A stretch of 32,917 bases of DNA from Clostridia bacterium. Its GTDB lineage: Bacteria > Bacillota > Clostridia > TANB77 > CAG-508. The position numbers and the translations under genes are program-made. Shown here piece by piece: positions 5,798 to 13,834 of the stretch. Each line of letters opens with the position of its first letter. The first letter of the stretch is position 1. The notes under the pieces are model-generated. The model was not told the origin of the DNA and did not search any database. It worked only from the letters and a program-made list of their open reading frames with translations. The stretch is taken from positions 1 to 32,917 of the forward strand of contig JAGHJM010000043.1 in NCBI GenBank assembly GCA_017886645.1. The letters run 5' to 3'.

Positions 5798-7372
5798 TTA
5801 ATTCATAGATACTGTTGGATAACCGTTGGCATTTTTTATAAATAAAATTTTTCCATTATATTCAGAGTCTATTGATTTGTTTAAACTATCAGCTAAAGAC
5901 TCATTTTTCATAGCATCTGAATCTAATGTAGTTATGCCACCAAATTCTACGCCTGGCAATTGTTTGTATTTATCATCTTCAGAAACGTCGTTTAAAGTAT
6001 AACAATTACTCATATTACTACTTAAACCAATTGATAAACCTTTTGAAATACCCATTTGTGAAAAGAAAGAACAGGATACATTAGTGACACCTACATTATA
6101 GCAATTTTGTATAATACCTTTTTCAGAACTACTAATTCCAGATACGATAGTATTTGATAAAGTAGCATCCCCACTTAAATTTCCAAGATTATATGAATTA
6201 TATATTTTACCATTTGTTTGACCTTGATAATTATTAGCTGATATTCCAGAAATAATCGATTGTTCCGCATTATTTGTAGATAAAATACCAGAATTGTAAC
6301 AACCATTTATTTCGCCAACATTATTATTTGCAATACCACTAAAAGATGCTGTTCTATAAGTTATTGCTACAGGTACAATAGCACTACCATAAATGTCACT
6401 GAAAGTAGCATTTATATTACCTTCATTTGCTGACATTAAAATTTTACCATAGTTATTAGTACAAATTCCAGATGCCGCAATTGTTATTTTATCTGTGGTA
6501 AAATTTATATTAGCTTTATTATAACAATTTTTAATTGTACCATAATTGTTTCCAGCTATAGAAGAAAAATATATATTTGTATCTGTTCCAGATATATCGC
6601 CTGTAACACTACAATTTTCAATAGTTCCATTATTTAAGAAGCAAAGACTTGTAATGTATACATCATCATCTATAGAACTAGTAGAAGAAATATCCATACT
6701 ATTTATATTTAAATTTTTAATAGTTCCATTATTAGATAAAAATAATGCTAAAGCACCGCCCTGTGGTATATGAGATACATTTATGTTATAGTTCTCAATG
6801 GAATGATTTTGACCATCAAACGTACCACTAAACATATTTCCATCTGCAGGAGATGAACCAATAGTACCAATTGGAACAAATCCATTTCCAGTGGTGACTT
6901 CTTCTTTTATAGTAGAAGTTGTGCCATCACCATTAATATCACCAAATTCTGTAGTATTTGGATTTATATAAGAATTATCAGATTCAAAATTTAAGTCTAC
7001 ATCTAAAATAACATTTTTTTCAGAATAACTATTTCCAGAGTTAACATCTTGAGAAAAAGCAACTAAATCTTCTATGCTAGATACTCTGTAAGGATTTTGC
7101 ACTGACCCATCTCCATCAAGATACCCGGAAGAATTATCATCATTTGATGGATTACTATTAAAAACATTATTTATTAAATTATCTAAATCATTTAATGCTT
7201 GTCTATCGGAAAGTTCTGAATTTTCAGTAGCATTCTTTGCTTCCCTTGCTTTAGAAATTATACCATCATTACTAAATACAAGCCTAATTGTAATTCCAGC
7301 TAAGATTAAAAGTACAACAATTGTAACAACTAGAGCTATTAATGTAATACCATAATTATTACTTCTTTTCAT
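5798..7372 (-). CDS. Pilin-like N-terminus fused to GLUG-repeat surface domain
   Basis: A 524-residue probable surface protein. The N-terminus is a type IV pilin/pseudopilin-like signal: a short basic leader (MKRSNNY), then GITLIALVVTIVVLLILAGI, in the position where prepilin peptidase cleaves after Gly. The family's usual Glu at +5 is absent (Ala). A helical spine (SKAREAKNATENSELSDRQA) and an Asp/Ser/Asn-rich linker follow. From about residue 110 the chain becomes repeats of the GLUG type: GTIKNLNINS, GTIENCSVTG, GTIKNCYNKANI, GEINGCYNSGIL, GIIQNCYNVGVT. These normally build a beta-helix and occur in adhesins and secreted carbohydrate-active proteins. No peptidase, ATPase or other pilus gene is nearby, so it is an orphan dependent on machinery elsewhere. 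It has its own terminator. Adhesion or surface attachment is an inference. Confidence 0.85.
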   Translation of the reverse strand: MKRSNNYGITLIALVVTIVVLLILAGITIRLVFSNDGIISKAREAKNATENSELSDRQALNDLDNLINNVFNSNPSNDDNSSGYLDGDGSVQNPYRVSSIEDLVAFSQDVNSGNSYSEKNVILDVDLNFESDNSYINPNTTEFGDINGDGTTSTIKEEVTTGNGFVPIGTIGSSPADGNMFSGTFDGQNHSIENYNINVSHIPQGGALALFLSNNGTIKNLNINSMDISSTSSIDDDVYITSLCFLNNGTIENCSVTGDISGTDTNIYFSSIAGNNYGTIKNCYNKANINFTTDKITIAASGICTNNYGKILMSANEGNINATFSDIYGSAIVPVAITYRTASFSGIANNNVGEINGCYNSGILSTNNAEQSIISGISANNYQGQTNGKIYNSYNLGNLSGDATLSNTIVSGISSSEKGIIQNCYNVGVTNVSCSFFSQMGISKGLSIGLSSNMSNCYTLNDVSEDDKYKQLPGVEFGGITTLDSDAMKNESLADSLNKSIDSEYNGKILFIKNANGYPTVSMN

Positions 7373-7427
7373 TAGTTTTCCCCCTTTATTATAATTAAAA
7401 ATATTTTACCATTAAGTAATATAGTTT

Positions 7428-8327
7428 TCAATAATACATTCCTTGAAATAAATTCTTTTCTTTCATCAATTTATCTATACCGTTAATAATCCATTTTTTA
7501 TGAAGATTCCATGAGGGAGCAATTAGCAAATCTTTAGGAGCATCTCCAGATATTCTATGTATAACTATGTTAGGATTAATATGTGTTAATACATATAAGC
7601 AACTATTTAAATACTCATCTAATGTTAAAGGTGTATATTTACTTTCTTGATACAATTTTTCAAGTTTCGTGTTTTTAACTATGTAGCAAGAATGAATTTT
7701 AATCCCTTGAATATTATGCAAGTTAATAAAATTTACTGTGTTTTTTATATCTTCTAGAGTTTCATTAGGCAAACCTACAATAATATGTGTAACTACATCA
7801 ATATTATATTTATTTAGAAGAAATACCGCATTAGAAAAATCTTTATTTGAATAACATCTATTTATAAATATACCTGTATTTTCATTAGAAGACTGTAAAC
7901 CTAATTCAACACATACATAATATTTTTTAGAGTAGCTATGTATTAACTTTACTATATCTTCATTAATACAATCTGGTCTAGTTGCTATGGATAATCCAAC
8001 AATCCTATCATCAATTAAAGCAGAATCATACTTTAGCTTTAAATTTTCTATAGTATCATATGTGTTCGTAAAATTTTGAAAATATGCTATAAATTTATTA
8101 GCTCGTTTAGATTTATAGCTTGCAAAATAGTTTTTTACTTGTATAGAGATATTATTTGCATAATTTATATGTTCGCCAGAACCTTTTTCACTACAAAAAA
8201 TACATCCACCTATTCCTTTACTTCCATCTCTATTAGGACAGGAAAACCCGCCATCTATGCATATTTTTAAAGTTCTTTCACCAAACTTATTTTTTAAATA
8301 ATTATTTAAATGATTATATCTTTCCAT
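7428..8327 (-). CDS. TIGR01212-type radical SAM protein (YhcC-like)
   Basis: A 299-residue radical S-adenosylmethionine protein of the YhcC/TIGR01212 group. The cluster-binding cysteines are in GGFSCPNRDGSKGIGGCIFC (Cys30, Cys42, Cys45), the unusually spaced motif characteristic of this family. Further family blocks are FIAYFQNFTNTYDTIENLK, GLSIATRPDCI, VELGLQSSNENTG and VTHIIVGLPNETLEDI. The C-terminus carries HRISGDAPKDLLIAPSWNLH. The substrate of the family is not established, although links to nucleotide or tRNA chemistry have been proposed. No Shine-Dalgarno sequence precedes the ATG; a TATAAT box lies only nine bases upstream, so the mRNA may be leaderless. It is divergent from the Nudix gene at 8446. 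Confidence 0.93.
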   Translation of the reverse strand: MERYNHLNNYLKNKFGERTLKICIDGGFSCPNRDGSKGIGGCIFCSEKGSGEHINYANNISIQVKNYFASYKSKRANKFIAYFQNFTNTYDTIENLKLKYDSALIDDRIVGLSIATRPDCINEDIVKLIHSYSKKYYVCVELGLQSSNENTGIFINRCYSNKDFSNAVFLLNKYNIDVVTHIIVGLPNETLEDIKNTVNFINLHNIQGIKIHSCYIVKNTKLEKLYQESKYTPLTLDEYLNSCLYVLTHINPNIVIHRISGDAPKDLLIAPSWNLHKKWIINGIDKLMKEKNLFQGMYY

Positions 8328-8336
8328 AATGTTATT

Positions 8337-8365
8337 ATTATATCAAAAATTTTTGAAAATTTAAA
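8337..8365 (-). promoter_or_regulatory. Promoter for a probably leaderless radical-SAM mRNA
   Basis: On the minus strand TTTAAA (8365-8360), 17 bases, then TATAAT (8342-8337), preceded by TG in the extended position (TGATATAAT). The start codon begins nine bases after the -10 box, leaving almost no 5' untranslated region. Confidence 0.6.
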
Positions 8366-8390
8366 TAACACCTAAAATATATGTGTATAC

Positions 8391-8419
8391 TTGACTGTAA
8401 AAAGATATTATTATAATAT
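8391..8419 (+). promoter_or_regulatory. Promoter of the Nudix-ArsC operon
   Basis: TTGACT at 8391-8396 is followed after 17 bases by TAATAT (8414-8419), with an overlapping TATAAT at 15 bases. A strong AGGAGG follows at about 8435-8440, just ahead of the ATG at 8446. Confidence 0.65.
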
Positions 8420-8445
8420 AAACCAAAAAATAATAGGAGGATTAT

Positions 8446-8919
8446 ATGGATATTACTTTAGATGTAGAAGATTATAAATTAAATATTAGATCTGCTGCTG
8501 TTATAATACATAATAATAAATTGTTAGTTCATAAAAATATTAATTCAGACCATTATTCCTTAATAGGTGGAAGAGTAGAAATTGGTGAGGATTCAGAACA
8601 TACAGTAAAAAGAGAAATAAAAGAAGAAATTGGAAAAGATGTAGATATTACTGGTTATATAGCAACAATCGAAAATTTTTTTGAAATGAAAGGAAAAAAA
8701 TATCACGAAATATTATTTATACATAAAGCAGAATTTAATAACGATAAAGATAAATTAATTCAAGAAACACTTAAAAATGTAGAAGGAAAAGACTATTTGC
8801 GTTATGAATGGTTGAACTTAAATAATATACAAGATTATCCTTTAAGACCATGTGAAGTAAAAAAAGTATTAGAGGAGAAAATATTTCCCGTACATAAAAT
8901 TAATAAAGAAATAAAATAA
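8446..8919 (+). CDS. Nudix hydrolase
   Basis: A 157-residue cytoplasmic Nudix enzyme that hydrolyses a nucleoside diphosphate linked to another group. The Nudix box is complete: GRVEIGEDSEHTVKREIKEE then IG (residues 42-63), matching GX5EX7REUXEEXGU including the metal-binding glutamates. Upstream strands RSAAVIIHNNKLLVHKNI and the segment FEMKGKKYHEILFIHKAEF fit the usual fold. The terminal DYPLRPCEVKKVL recalls Nudix proteins annotated generally as NUDIX-domain pyrophosphohydrolases, but the substrate cannot be named. The ATG follows AGGAGG at good spacing. The ArsC/Spx-family gene starts 16 bases downstream, so the two form an operon; a link through stress or redox is inferential. Confidence 0.93.
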   Translation: MDITLDVEDYKLNIRSAAVIIHNNKLLVHKNINSDHYSLIGGRVEIGEDSEHTVKREIKEEIGKDVDITGYIATIENFFEMKGKKYHEILFIHKAEFNNDKDKLIQETLKNVEGKDYLRYEWLNLNNIQDYPLRPCEVKKVLEEKIFPVHKINKEIK

Positions 8920-8935
8920 AAAAGGAGAAAAATAT

Positions 8936-9298
8936 ATGAAATATTTATTTATTGAATATCCAAAATGCTCAACATGTAAAAAAGCTAAAAAATGGTTAGA
9001 AGAAAATAATATAGAGTTTGAAGATAGACATATTATTGAAAATACTCCAACAGAAGAAGAATTAGAAAAATGGATAAATTTAAGTCAAAAAGAAATTAGA
9101 AATTGGTTTAATACTAGTGGATTAAAATACAAAGAATTAAATTTAAAAGAAAAATTGCCTAATTTAACAGAAAAAGAAAAAATTTCATTATTAGCAAGTA
9201 ATGGAATGTTAATTAAAAGACCAATACTTGTTAATAATGAAAAGGTATTAATAGGTTTTAAAGAAAAAGAATGGATAGAAAACTTAATTAATAAATAA
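8936..9298 (+). CDS. ArsC/Spx family thioredoxin-fold protein
   Basis: A 120-residue protein of the arsenate reductase-related (ArsC, YffB, Spx, MgsR) family. The N-terminal redox motif CSTC (Cys11, Cys14) sits in EYPKCSTCKKAKKWLEENN. Then come RHIIENTPTEEELEKW, the FNTSGLKYKELNLKEKLPNL segment, and LLASNGMLIKRPILV with the conserved Arg-Pro characteristic of the family. The C-terminal GFKEKEW is also typical. True arsenate reductase activity is not implied: no ars operon genes are present, and family members are often redox or transcriptional adaptor proteins (Spx). Strong AAAGGAG ribosome-binding site. Its 3' end overlaps the opposing deaminase gene by 11 bases. Confidence 0.92.
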   Translation: MKYLFIEYPKCSTCKKAKKWLEENNIEFEDRHIIENTPTEEELEKWINLSQKEIRNWFNTSGLKYKELNLKEKLPNLTEKEKISLLASNGMLIKRPILVNNEKVLIGFKEKEWIENLINK

Positions 9299-9749
9299 TT
9301 CCATTATCTTTTGAATATTTTTCAAATACTTCTATACAATTATCCCTGTCTATTTGATGTAAATTTATAACATTAGAGGTATTTCCCTTTAAATATTCAT
9401 AAATAAAATCATCTCTAAAACCTATATTAGCAGCATCTTGACGACTGCATGCATAATATACTTCTTTAATGTTAGCCCATATTATAGCAGATAAGCACAT
9501 TGGGCAAGGCTCACAGGATGTATATAAAATATAGTCTGATAAATTGTAAGTATTAAGTTTTTCACAAGCACGGCGAATTGCAACAATTTCTGCATGTGCT
9601 GTTGGATCGTTATTTTTTAAAACTTTATTATTTCCAATAGATATAATATTTTTATTTTTATCTAGTATAACAGCACCAAATGGACCGCCTTCATTTAAAA
9701 GCATTCCATTAAGTGCTTCTTTTTTTGCTATATTCATAAATTCATTCAT
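9288..9749 (-). CDS. guaD: Nucleoside/guanine deaminase (GuaD-like)
   Basis: A 153-residue zinc-dependent deaminase of the cytidine/deoxycytidylate deaminase fold. The zinc and catalytic residues are in PTAHAEIVAIRRAC (HAE) and TSCEPCPMCLSAIIWA (PCxxC). The N-terminal GGPFGAVILDKNKNIISIGN, the segment following the zinc site (YYACSRQDAANIGFRDDFIY) and the extended C-terminus resemble Bacillus guanine deaminase GuaD rather than TadA, suggesting guanine to xanthine conversion. The substrate is not proven. The track begins at an ATG that touches AAGAAAGGA. The ATG at 9749, nine bases further, is better spaced (MNEFMN), so I use it. It lies 21 bases after the upstream Nudix gene, in the same operon. 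The 3' end overlaps the ArsC-family gene convergently. Confidence 0.9.
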   Translation of the reverse strand: MNEFMNIAKKEALNGMLLNEGGPFGAVILDKNKNIISIGNNKVLKNNDPTAHAEIVAIRRACEKLNTYNLSDYILYTSCEPCPMCLSAIIWANIKEVYYACSRQDAANIGFRDDFIYEYLKGNTSNVINLHQIDRDNCIEVFEKYSKDNGIIY

Positions 9750-9770
9750 ATAAAACATTCCTTTCTTGTA

Positions 9771-10271
9771 TTAAAAACTATAGTTTAATAAGTTAATAAA
9801 CATGTCAAAATATATTTCTATGCTATATGCTAATTTATTATTTTTTAACATTAATTTTAAATCATCTACAGAGAACCATTGTACTTCAGAAACTTCCTCT
9901 TTTTGAAGCACCAAATTATTAATTTCAATGTCCATTTTTGCAAGCCAAACATCTACAAAATCATATTTCCTTTTAAAAGATAGTATTAATTCAATGTTTT
10001 CTTCAGGTATTGTTATACCAAGTTCTTCTTTACATTCTCTTAATGCACCTTGTAAAGGAGTTTCATTTGTATCAACTCCACCTCCAGTTTGTGACCACAT
10101 ATTTGGAAAAGTTTTTTTATTTGGAGATCTTTTTTGCATTAAAAATTTTCCTTCACTATTCATAATCCAAGTATGTGCACTTTGTCTAAATTCTCCAACT
10201 ATCTTTTCGGAACGGTCAGATGTTTTTCTTAAAAATTGTCTTTTGTTATCTAACTTATCTACAATTTCCAT
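9771..10271 (-). CDS. Nudix hydrolase, Idi-like class
   Basis: A 166-residue Nudix protein with the box GGVDTNETPLQGALRECKEE then LG near residues 64-85. The N-terminal part (MEIVDKLDNKRQFLRKTSDR, then QSAHTWIMNSEGKFLMQKRS) and PNMWSQTGGGVDTNE resemble the isopentenyl-diphosphate isomerase-like Nudix subgroup and the YfcD-type proteins that are often confused with it. A true IPP isomerase would need Cys and Glu catalytic residues that I cannot place with certainty, so hydrolase of unknown substrate is the safe call. Start codon follows GGGAGTATTTT. It is the first gene of a two-gene unit with the deaminase at 9288 and is divergent from the SprT-like gene. Confidence 0.92.
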   Translation of the reverse strand: MEIVDKLDNKRQFLRKTSDRSEKIVGEFRQSAHTWIMNSEGKFLMQKRSPNKKTFPNMWSQTGGGVDTNETPLQGALRECKEELGITIPEENIELILSFKRKYDFVDVWLAKMDIEINNLVLQKEEVSEVQWFSVDDLKLMLKNNKLAYSIEIYFDMFINLLNYSF

Positions 10272-10348
10272 AAAATACTCCCATAAATTAATTTATTAGA
10301 TAATATCATAGATTAATGAAAAAAGGTATAGATAAAATAAAAATGAAA

Positions 10349-10377
10349 TTGTAAATACAAAAAGTATATGTTATACT
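10349..10377 (+). promoter_or_regulatory. Promoter of the SprT-like gene
   Basis: TTGTAA (10349-10354) and TATACT (10372-10377) have 17-base spacing, 33 bases before the start codon at 10411. Confidence 0.6.
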
Positions 10378-10410
10378 TTGATATAAAATAAGTACAAGAA
10401 GAGTGATAAC

Positions 10411-10983
10411 ATGGAAGATAAATTATATAAATTATTTGATGAATGTGTAAGTGAACTTAACAAAATAGGAATAAATTTAGAAAACAATAAAGTTGGAAAC
10501 ATAGATATAAAATTATCAAAAAGATCGACCAAAAGATACGGATGTTGCAAGCAAGAAGAGCCTGATAAGAATTATAAAATAATAGAAAAAAGAGGTTATA
10601 GAAGAATAATAAAATACGAAAAATTTAATAAGCATCATATAGAAATAAGCAATTGGGTAATGCAACTTAATGACGAAATAATAAAAAATACAATTATGCA
10701 TGAAATTATTCATTGTTTTCCATATTGTAATAACCATGGCACAAACTTTAAAAAATATGCAACATACATTAATGAAAAGTTAGGATACAATATTACAAGA
10801 ACAGGAAATGTAAAAGAAGATTATGAAAAAAGTAATATAGAATTTAAAAGTAAAGAATTAGAATATAAGTACAAAATTATTTGTACAAAATGCGGTCAGG
10901 AAATTTATAGAAAAAGATTTAATTCAAAACTTATAAAAAGATATAGATGTGGAAAATGTGGAGGAAAACTAGAACTTGTCTAA
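10411..10983 (+). CDS. SprT-like zinc metalloprotein
   Basis: A 190-residue SprT-like protein. The metalloprotease motif HEIIH is in TIMHEIIHCFPYCNNHG (about residues 95-111), followed by an additional His as in SprT-type domains. The C-terminus contains a zinc ribbon made of two CxxC pairs, ICTKCGQEIYRKR and YRCGKCGGKLELV. This layout (HExxH core followed by a zinc ribbon) matches bacterial SprT and the protease core of SPRTN. The bacterial role is unclear: proteolysis of DNA-bound proteins is the eukaryotic precedent. The start follows a weak AAGAGTGA. The next gene, a membrane glycosyltransferase, begins 13 bases downstream in what looks like an operon, with no functional link that I can explain. 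Confidence 0.9.
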   Translation: MEDKLYKLFDECVSELNKIGINLENNKVGNIDIKLSKRSTKRYGCCKQEEPDKNYKIIEKRGYRRIIKYEKFNKHHIEISNWVMQLNDEIIKNTIMHEIIHCFPYCNNHGTNFKKYATYINEKLGYNITRTGNVKEDYEKSNIEFKSKELEYKYKIICTKCGQEIYRKRFNSKLIKRYRCGKCGGKLELV

Positions 10984-10996
10984 TTAGGAGGAAAAA

Positions 10997-12691
10997 ATGA
11001 AAGAAAAAATAAAAAGCAATTTAAACATTATTATTTTTACTATAGTAGTATTTATAATAAGCCTAATAATGATATTTTATATGTCTCAAAAAGAAGGATT
11101 TCATGAAGATGAAATGTTTACATATGGTTCTTCAAACTGTACATATGACAATTTATTTCAGGCACATGGAAAGCAAGATACAACTAATAAAATAGTTTAT
11201 AACTATATTTGGGTTGAAGGAGATTTAGGAAAAACTATAGAAAATGCTATATATTATCTTACACATCAAGATGAATATGATAAACTATTTGCAGAAATAT
11301 CATCTACAGAACATCCTGTATGGAAAACAAAAGAAGAAGCTAAAGATTATTTAACTGTAGCAGAAAATGAAAGATTTAGTTATGGTAATGTATATTATAA
11401 CCAAGCAAGAGATATACATCCACCTCTATATTGTTTATTAAATCATACAGTATGTTCATTTTTTCCTGATACATTTTCTAAATATTTTTTCTTCAGTATA
11501 TCACTAGTATTTTTTATAGCAACATGTTTTATGATTAGAAATATAATGAAACTTTTAGGAAAAGATAATTTATCAATATTAACAGTAATACTATTTGGAC
11601 TTAGTATGGGTGGAATATCAACTGTTATATATGCCAGAATGTATATGTTACTTGCATTTTTTATTACATATTATTTATATTTAACATTAAAAATATATAA
11701 AAACGATTTCAAAATGGATAGAAAAACTAAAGTCGAAATGGTAATTGCTACTGTTTTAGGCTTTTTATCACAATACTATTTCTGCATTTTTGCAGTAGGA
11801 TGTTTTGTGGTAATGGTAATATGTATGATAAAAAACAAAAAGAAAAAAGAATTAATATCATATATTTTAAACCATGTTTTAAGTGCAATAATAGGACTAA
11901 TAATATATCCAATTGCAATATACCATATTTTCTTTTCGTATAGAGGTGTTGGTGGAGCAACAGCTCTACAAGGAAGCTATTTAGCAAATTTATGGTCTTT
12001 TATACAATTATTATTTAAAGCATATAGCATGCCGATAATAGTAGGGATTATAGCACTTATAGGACTTCTAGCTTGGTTTATATATAAAATGATTAAAAAC
12101 AAGAATAAGGGATATTTATTACTTATTTTAGTTCCCATATTGTTAACTGTATTAGTTGTTGCAAAAATTTCGCCATTTAAAGAATTAAGATATTTATATG
12201 GAATATTACCAGTTTTATCAGTAGGAATAATGTTAGGACTTTCAAGCTTTTCAAATAAAGTAGTAAAAAATGAAAAAATTGTACTTGTAGTTTTAAGTGT
12301 TATTATAGCAATTGTATCAATATATGGGTTAATAACAAAAGAACCAGAGCATATGTATAGGGGGTATAGTAATCACATTGAAATTGCTAACCAATACAGT
12401 CATGACCCATTTGTATATATAGGACAAGGGTGGTTTAATCACATACAAAGTATGCCAGAATTTATGATATATGATAAATCACTTATTTTACAAGATACAC
12501 AATTAGAATATTTAAAGGATAATGAAGAACTAGAAAATACAAATGAATTTATATTATGTATAAAAAGCTATATTGGAGAAAGAGAAGAAAAAATGAATCA
12601 GGTATTAGAATATACTGGATATACAAATTATGAACAACTATATGAGGATTATGGGGAAACAGACTGCGTAATATTTAAATTTACTAAATAA
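10997..12691 (+). CDS. Integral membrane glycosyltransferase-like protein (GT-C/GT39)
   Basis: A 564-residue membrane protein with about ten to twelve transmembrane segments, the first at residues 10-30. Its first outer loop has FHEDEMFTYGSSN, the Asp/Glu motif of GT-C enzymes that use lipid-phosphate sugars. A second extracytoplasmic motif, DIHPPLYCLLNHTV, is typical of the PMT/ArnT-related (glycosyltransferase family 39) superfamily. The central segment MKLLGKDNLSILTVILFGLS and the later RARMYMLLAFF-like helix (ARMYMLLAFFITYYLYLTLK) fit the same fold. The final, largely soluble outer domain is likely the acceptor-recognition part. Enzymes of this family transfer sugars from polyprenyl-phosphate donors to proteins, lipids or glycans outside the membrane. 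No donor synthase lies nearby. Good GGAGG ribosome-binding site. Confidence 0.85.
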   Translation: MKEKIKSNLNIIIFTIVVFIISLIMIFYMSQKEGFHEDEMFTYGSSNCTYDNLFQAHGKQDTTNKIVYNYIWVEGDLGKTIENAIYYLTHQDEYDKLFAEISSTEHPVWKTKEEAKDYLTVAENERFSYGNVYYNQARDIHPPLYCLLNHTVCSFFPDTFSKYFFFSISLVFFIATCFMIRNIMKLLGKDNLSILTVILFGLSMGGISTVIYARMYMLLAFFITYYLYLTLKIYKNDFKMDRKTKVEMVIATVLGFLSQYYFCIFAVGCFVVMVICMIKNKKKKELISYILNHVLSAIIGLIIYPIAIYHIFFSYRGVGGATALQGSYLANLWSFIQLLFKAYSMPIIVGIIALIGLLAWFIYKMIKNKNKGYLLLILVPILLTVLVVAKISPFKELRYLYGILPVLSVGIMLGLSSFSNKVVKNEKIVLVVLSVIIAIVSIYGLITKEPEHMYRGYSNHIEIANQYSHDPFVYIGQGWFNHIQSMPEFMIYDKSLILQDTQLEYLKDNEELENTNEFILCIKSYIGEREEKMNQVLEYTGYTNYEQLYEDYGETDCVIFKFTK

Positions 12692-12796
12692 AAAACTGCC
12701 CAAAAAGTAGAATACACGCCATTTATTAGACACAATAAAAAAAGACTATTGTGTAAAAGATTAAATGGAGGTGTATTTTACTTTTTGGCAGTTTTT
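12691..12796. repeat. 106-bp near-palindromic element after GT gene
   Basis: AAAAACTGCCCAAAAAGTAG... at the left is answered by ...ACTTTTTGGCAGTTTTT at the right, an imperfect inverted repeat with arms of about 48 bp and an inner ACACAATA/TATTGTGT stem around a loop of about nine bases. It begins at the stop codon of the upstream gene. The long hairpin plus TTTTTAGTTTT can terminate the upstream transcript. Its length and terminal symmetry also resemble a MITE-like element or a long mobile hairpin. No transposase or target-site duplication is visible. Confidence 0.8.
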
Positions 12797-12863
12797 AGTT
12801 TTAAAAAGAAATTGTATTCATTAATGAAGATGAAAAATGTCGAAAAAGAAAGATGAAAAGCAA

Positions 12864-12892
12864 TTGAAACTATAAGTAATACATAGTATAAT
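12864..12892 (+). promoter_or_regulatory. Promoter of the dprA-comM-yraN cluster
   Basis: TTGAAA (12864-12869) and TATAAT (12887-12892) have exact 17-base spacing. About 80 bases lie between it and the first plausible initiation site. Confidence 0.75.
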
Positions 12893-12981
12893 TATAAAAT
12901 AATTTTATTCTATAAATTTATTTCAAAAAATTTTTCCAATATTATACCAAAATAAAAAATTAATATTAAGAAGGTGAAATA

Positions 12982-13821
12982 ATCAAGATTTTAAAAAAAG
13001 ACGATATATTATATCCTCAAAGGCTAAAAAGTATAAAAATGTCTCCAGAAAAATTATATGTTCAAGGAAATATACACTTATTATCTAAAAATAGTATAGC
13101 AATTGTAGGGTCAAGAAACTGTACACAATATGGTATAAAATATGCAGAAAAGTTTGCAAAAGACTTATCTAAAAATAATATATGTATAATTAGCGGATTG
13201 GCAAAAGGAGTAGATACTATTTCACATATTTCCGCTTTAGCGGAAAGAGGAAAAACAATTGCTGTTATCGGTACAGGATTTAACAATATTTATCCAGAAG
13301 AAAACAAAGATTTATATAAAAAAATATTAGAAAACGATGGATGTATAGTTAGTGAGTTTGAGCCAGAAGAAAAAGTAGACATTTCTAAAATTCCAAGAAG
13401 AAACAGAATAATAAGTGGTTTAGCAATTGGAGTATTATTAATAGAAGCAAGGTACAGAAGTGGAAGTAATATAACAGCAAGATTTGCTATAGAACAAAAT
13501 AAAGAATTATTTTGCATACCACATAATTTAGAAACTAAAACAGGATATGGACCAAATTATTTTATAAAAATGGGAGCTAAATTAGTAACACAAGCAAAGG
13601 ATATTCTTCAAGAATTTGAACTACTAGAAGAAAATAAAATAGCTATAGATTCACAATATGAAGAAATTTATAAATATATTAGTGCTGTACCAATTACAGC
13701 AAACGAAATTAGTATAAAAACAAATAAAAATATTTCTGATATAAATGAGGCATTATTTATGTTAGAAATGGATGGAATAATAAAATGTATTCCAGGAAAT
13801 AAGTACATAATTTCAGAATAA
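12982..13821 (+). CDS. dprA: DNA-processing protein DprA
   Basis: DprA loads RecA onto incoming single-stranded DNA during transformation; it is also kept in non-transformable bacteria. The Rossmann-like core is complete: SIAIVGSRNCTQYGIKYAEK, IISGLAKGVDTISHISAL, TIAVIGTGFNNIYPEEN, SEFEPEEKVDISKIPRRNRI and EARYRSGSNITARFAIEQ. A winged-helix-like C-terminus follows. The first ATG (13039) is not a credible start: the upstream in-frame codons encode KILKKDDILYPQRLKSIK, the conserved lead-in to LYVQG, back to a stop at 12967. The only initiation codons there are ATA, ATC and ATT. AAGAAGGTGA (9 of 10 to the ribosome-binding consensus) best positions ATC at 12982. So initiation is non-canonical or the base is mutated. 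The N-terminal SAM domain seen in longer DprA proteins is absent. It is followed by comM after 13 bases. Confidence 0.92.
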   Translation: MKILKKDDILYPQRLKSIKMSPEKLYVQGNIHLLSKNSIAIVGSRNCTQYGIKYAEKFAKDLSKNNICIISGLAKGVDTISHISALAERGKTIAVIGTGFNNIYPEENKDLYKKILENDGCIVSEFEPEEKVDISKIPRRNRIISGLAIGVLLIEARYRSGSNITARFAIEQNKELFCIPHNLETKTGYGPNYFIKMGAKLVTQAKDILQEFELLEENKIAIDSQYEEIYKYISAVPITANEISIKTNKNISDINEALFMLEMDGIIKCIPGNKYIISE

Positions 13822-13834
13822 GTAGGAAGGTTAT

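Noticed and set aside
6546-6773. 75-aa plus-strand ORF opposite the GLUG protein
   Set aside because: Shadow of the GLUG repeat coding strand; no ribosome-binding site.
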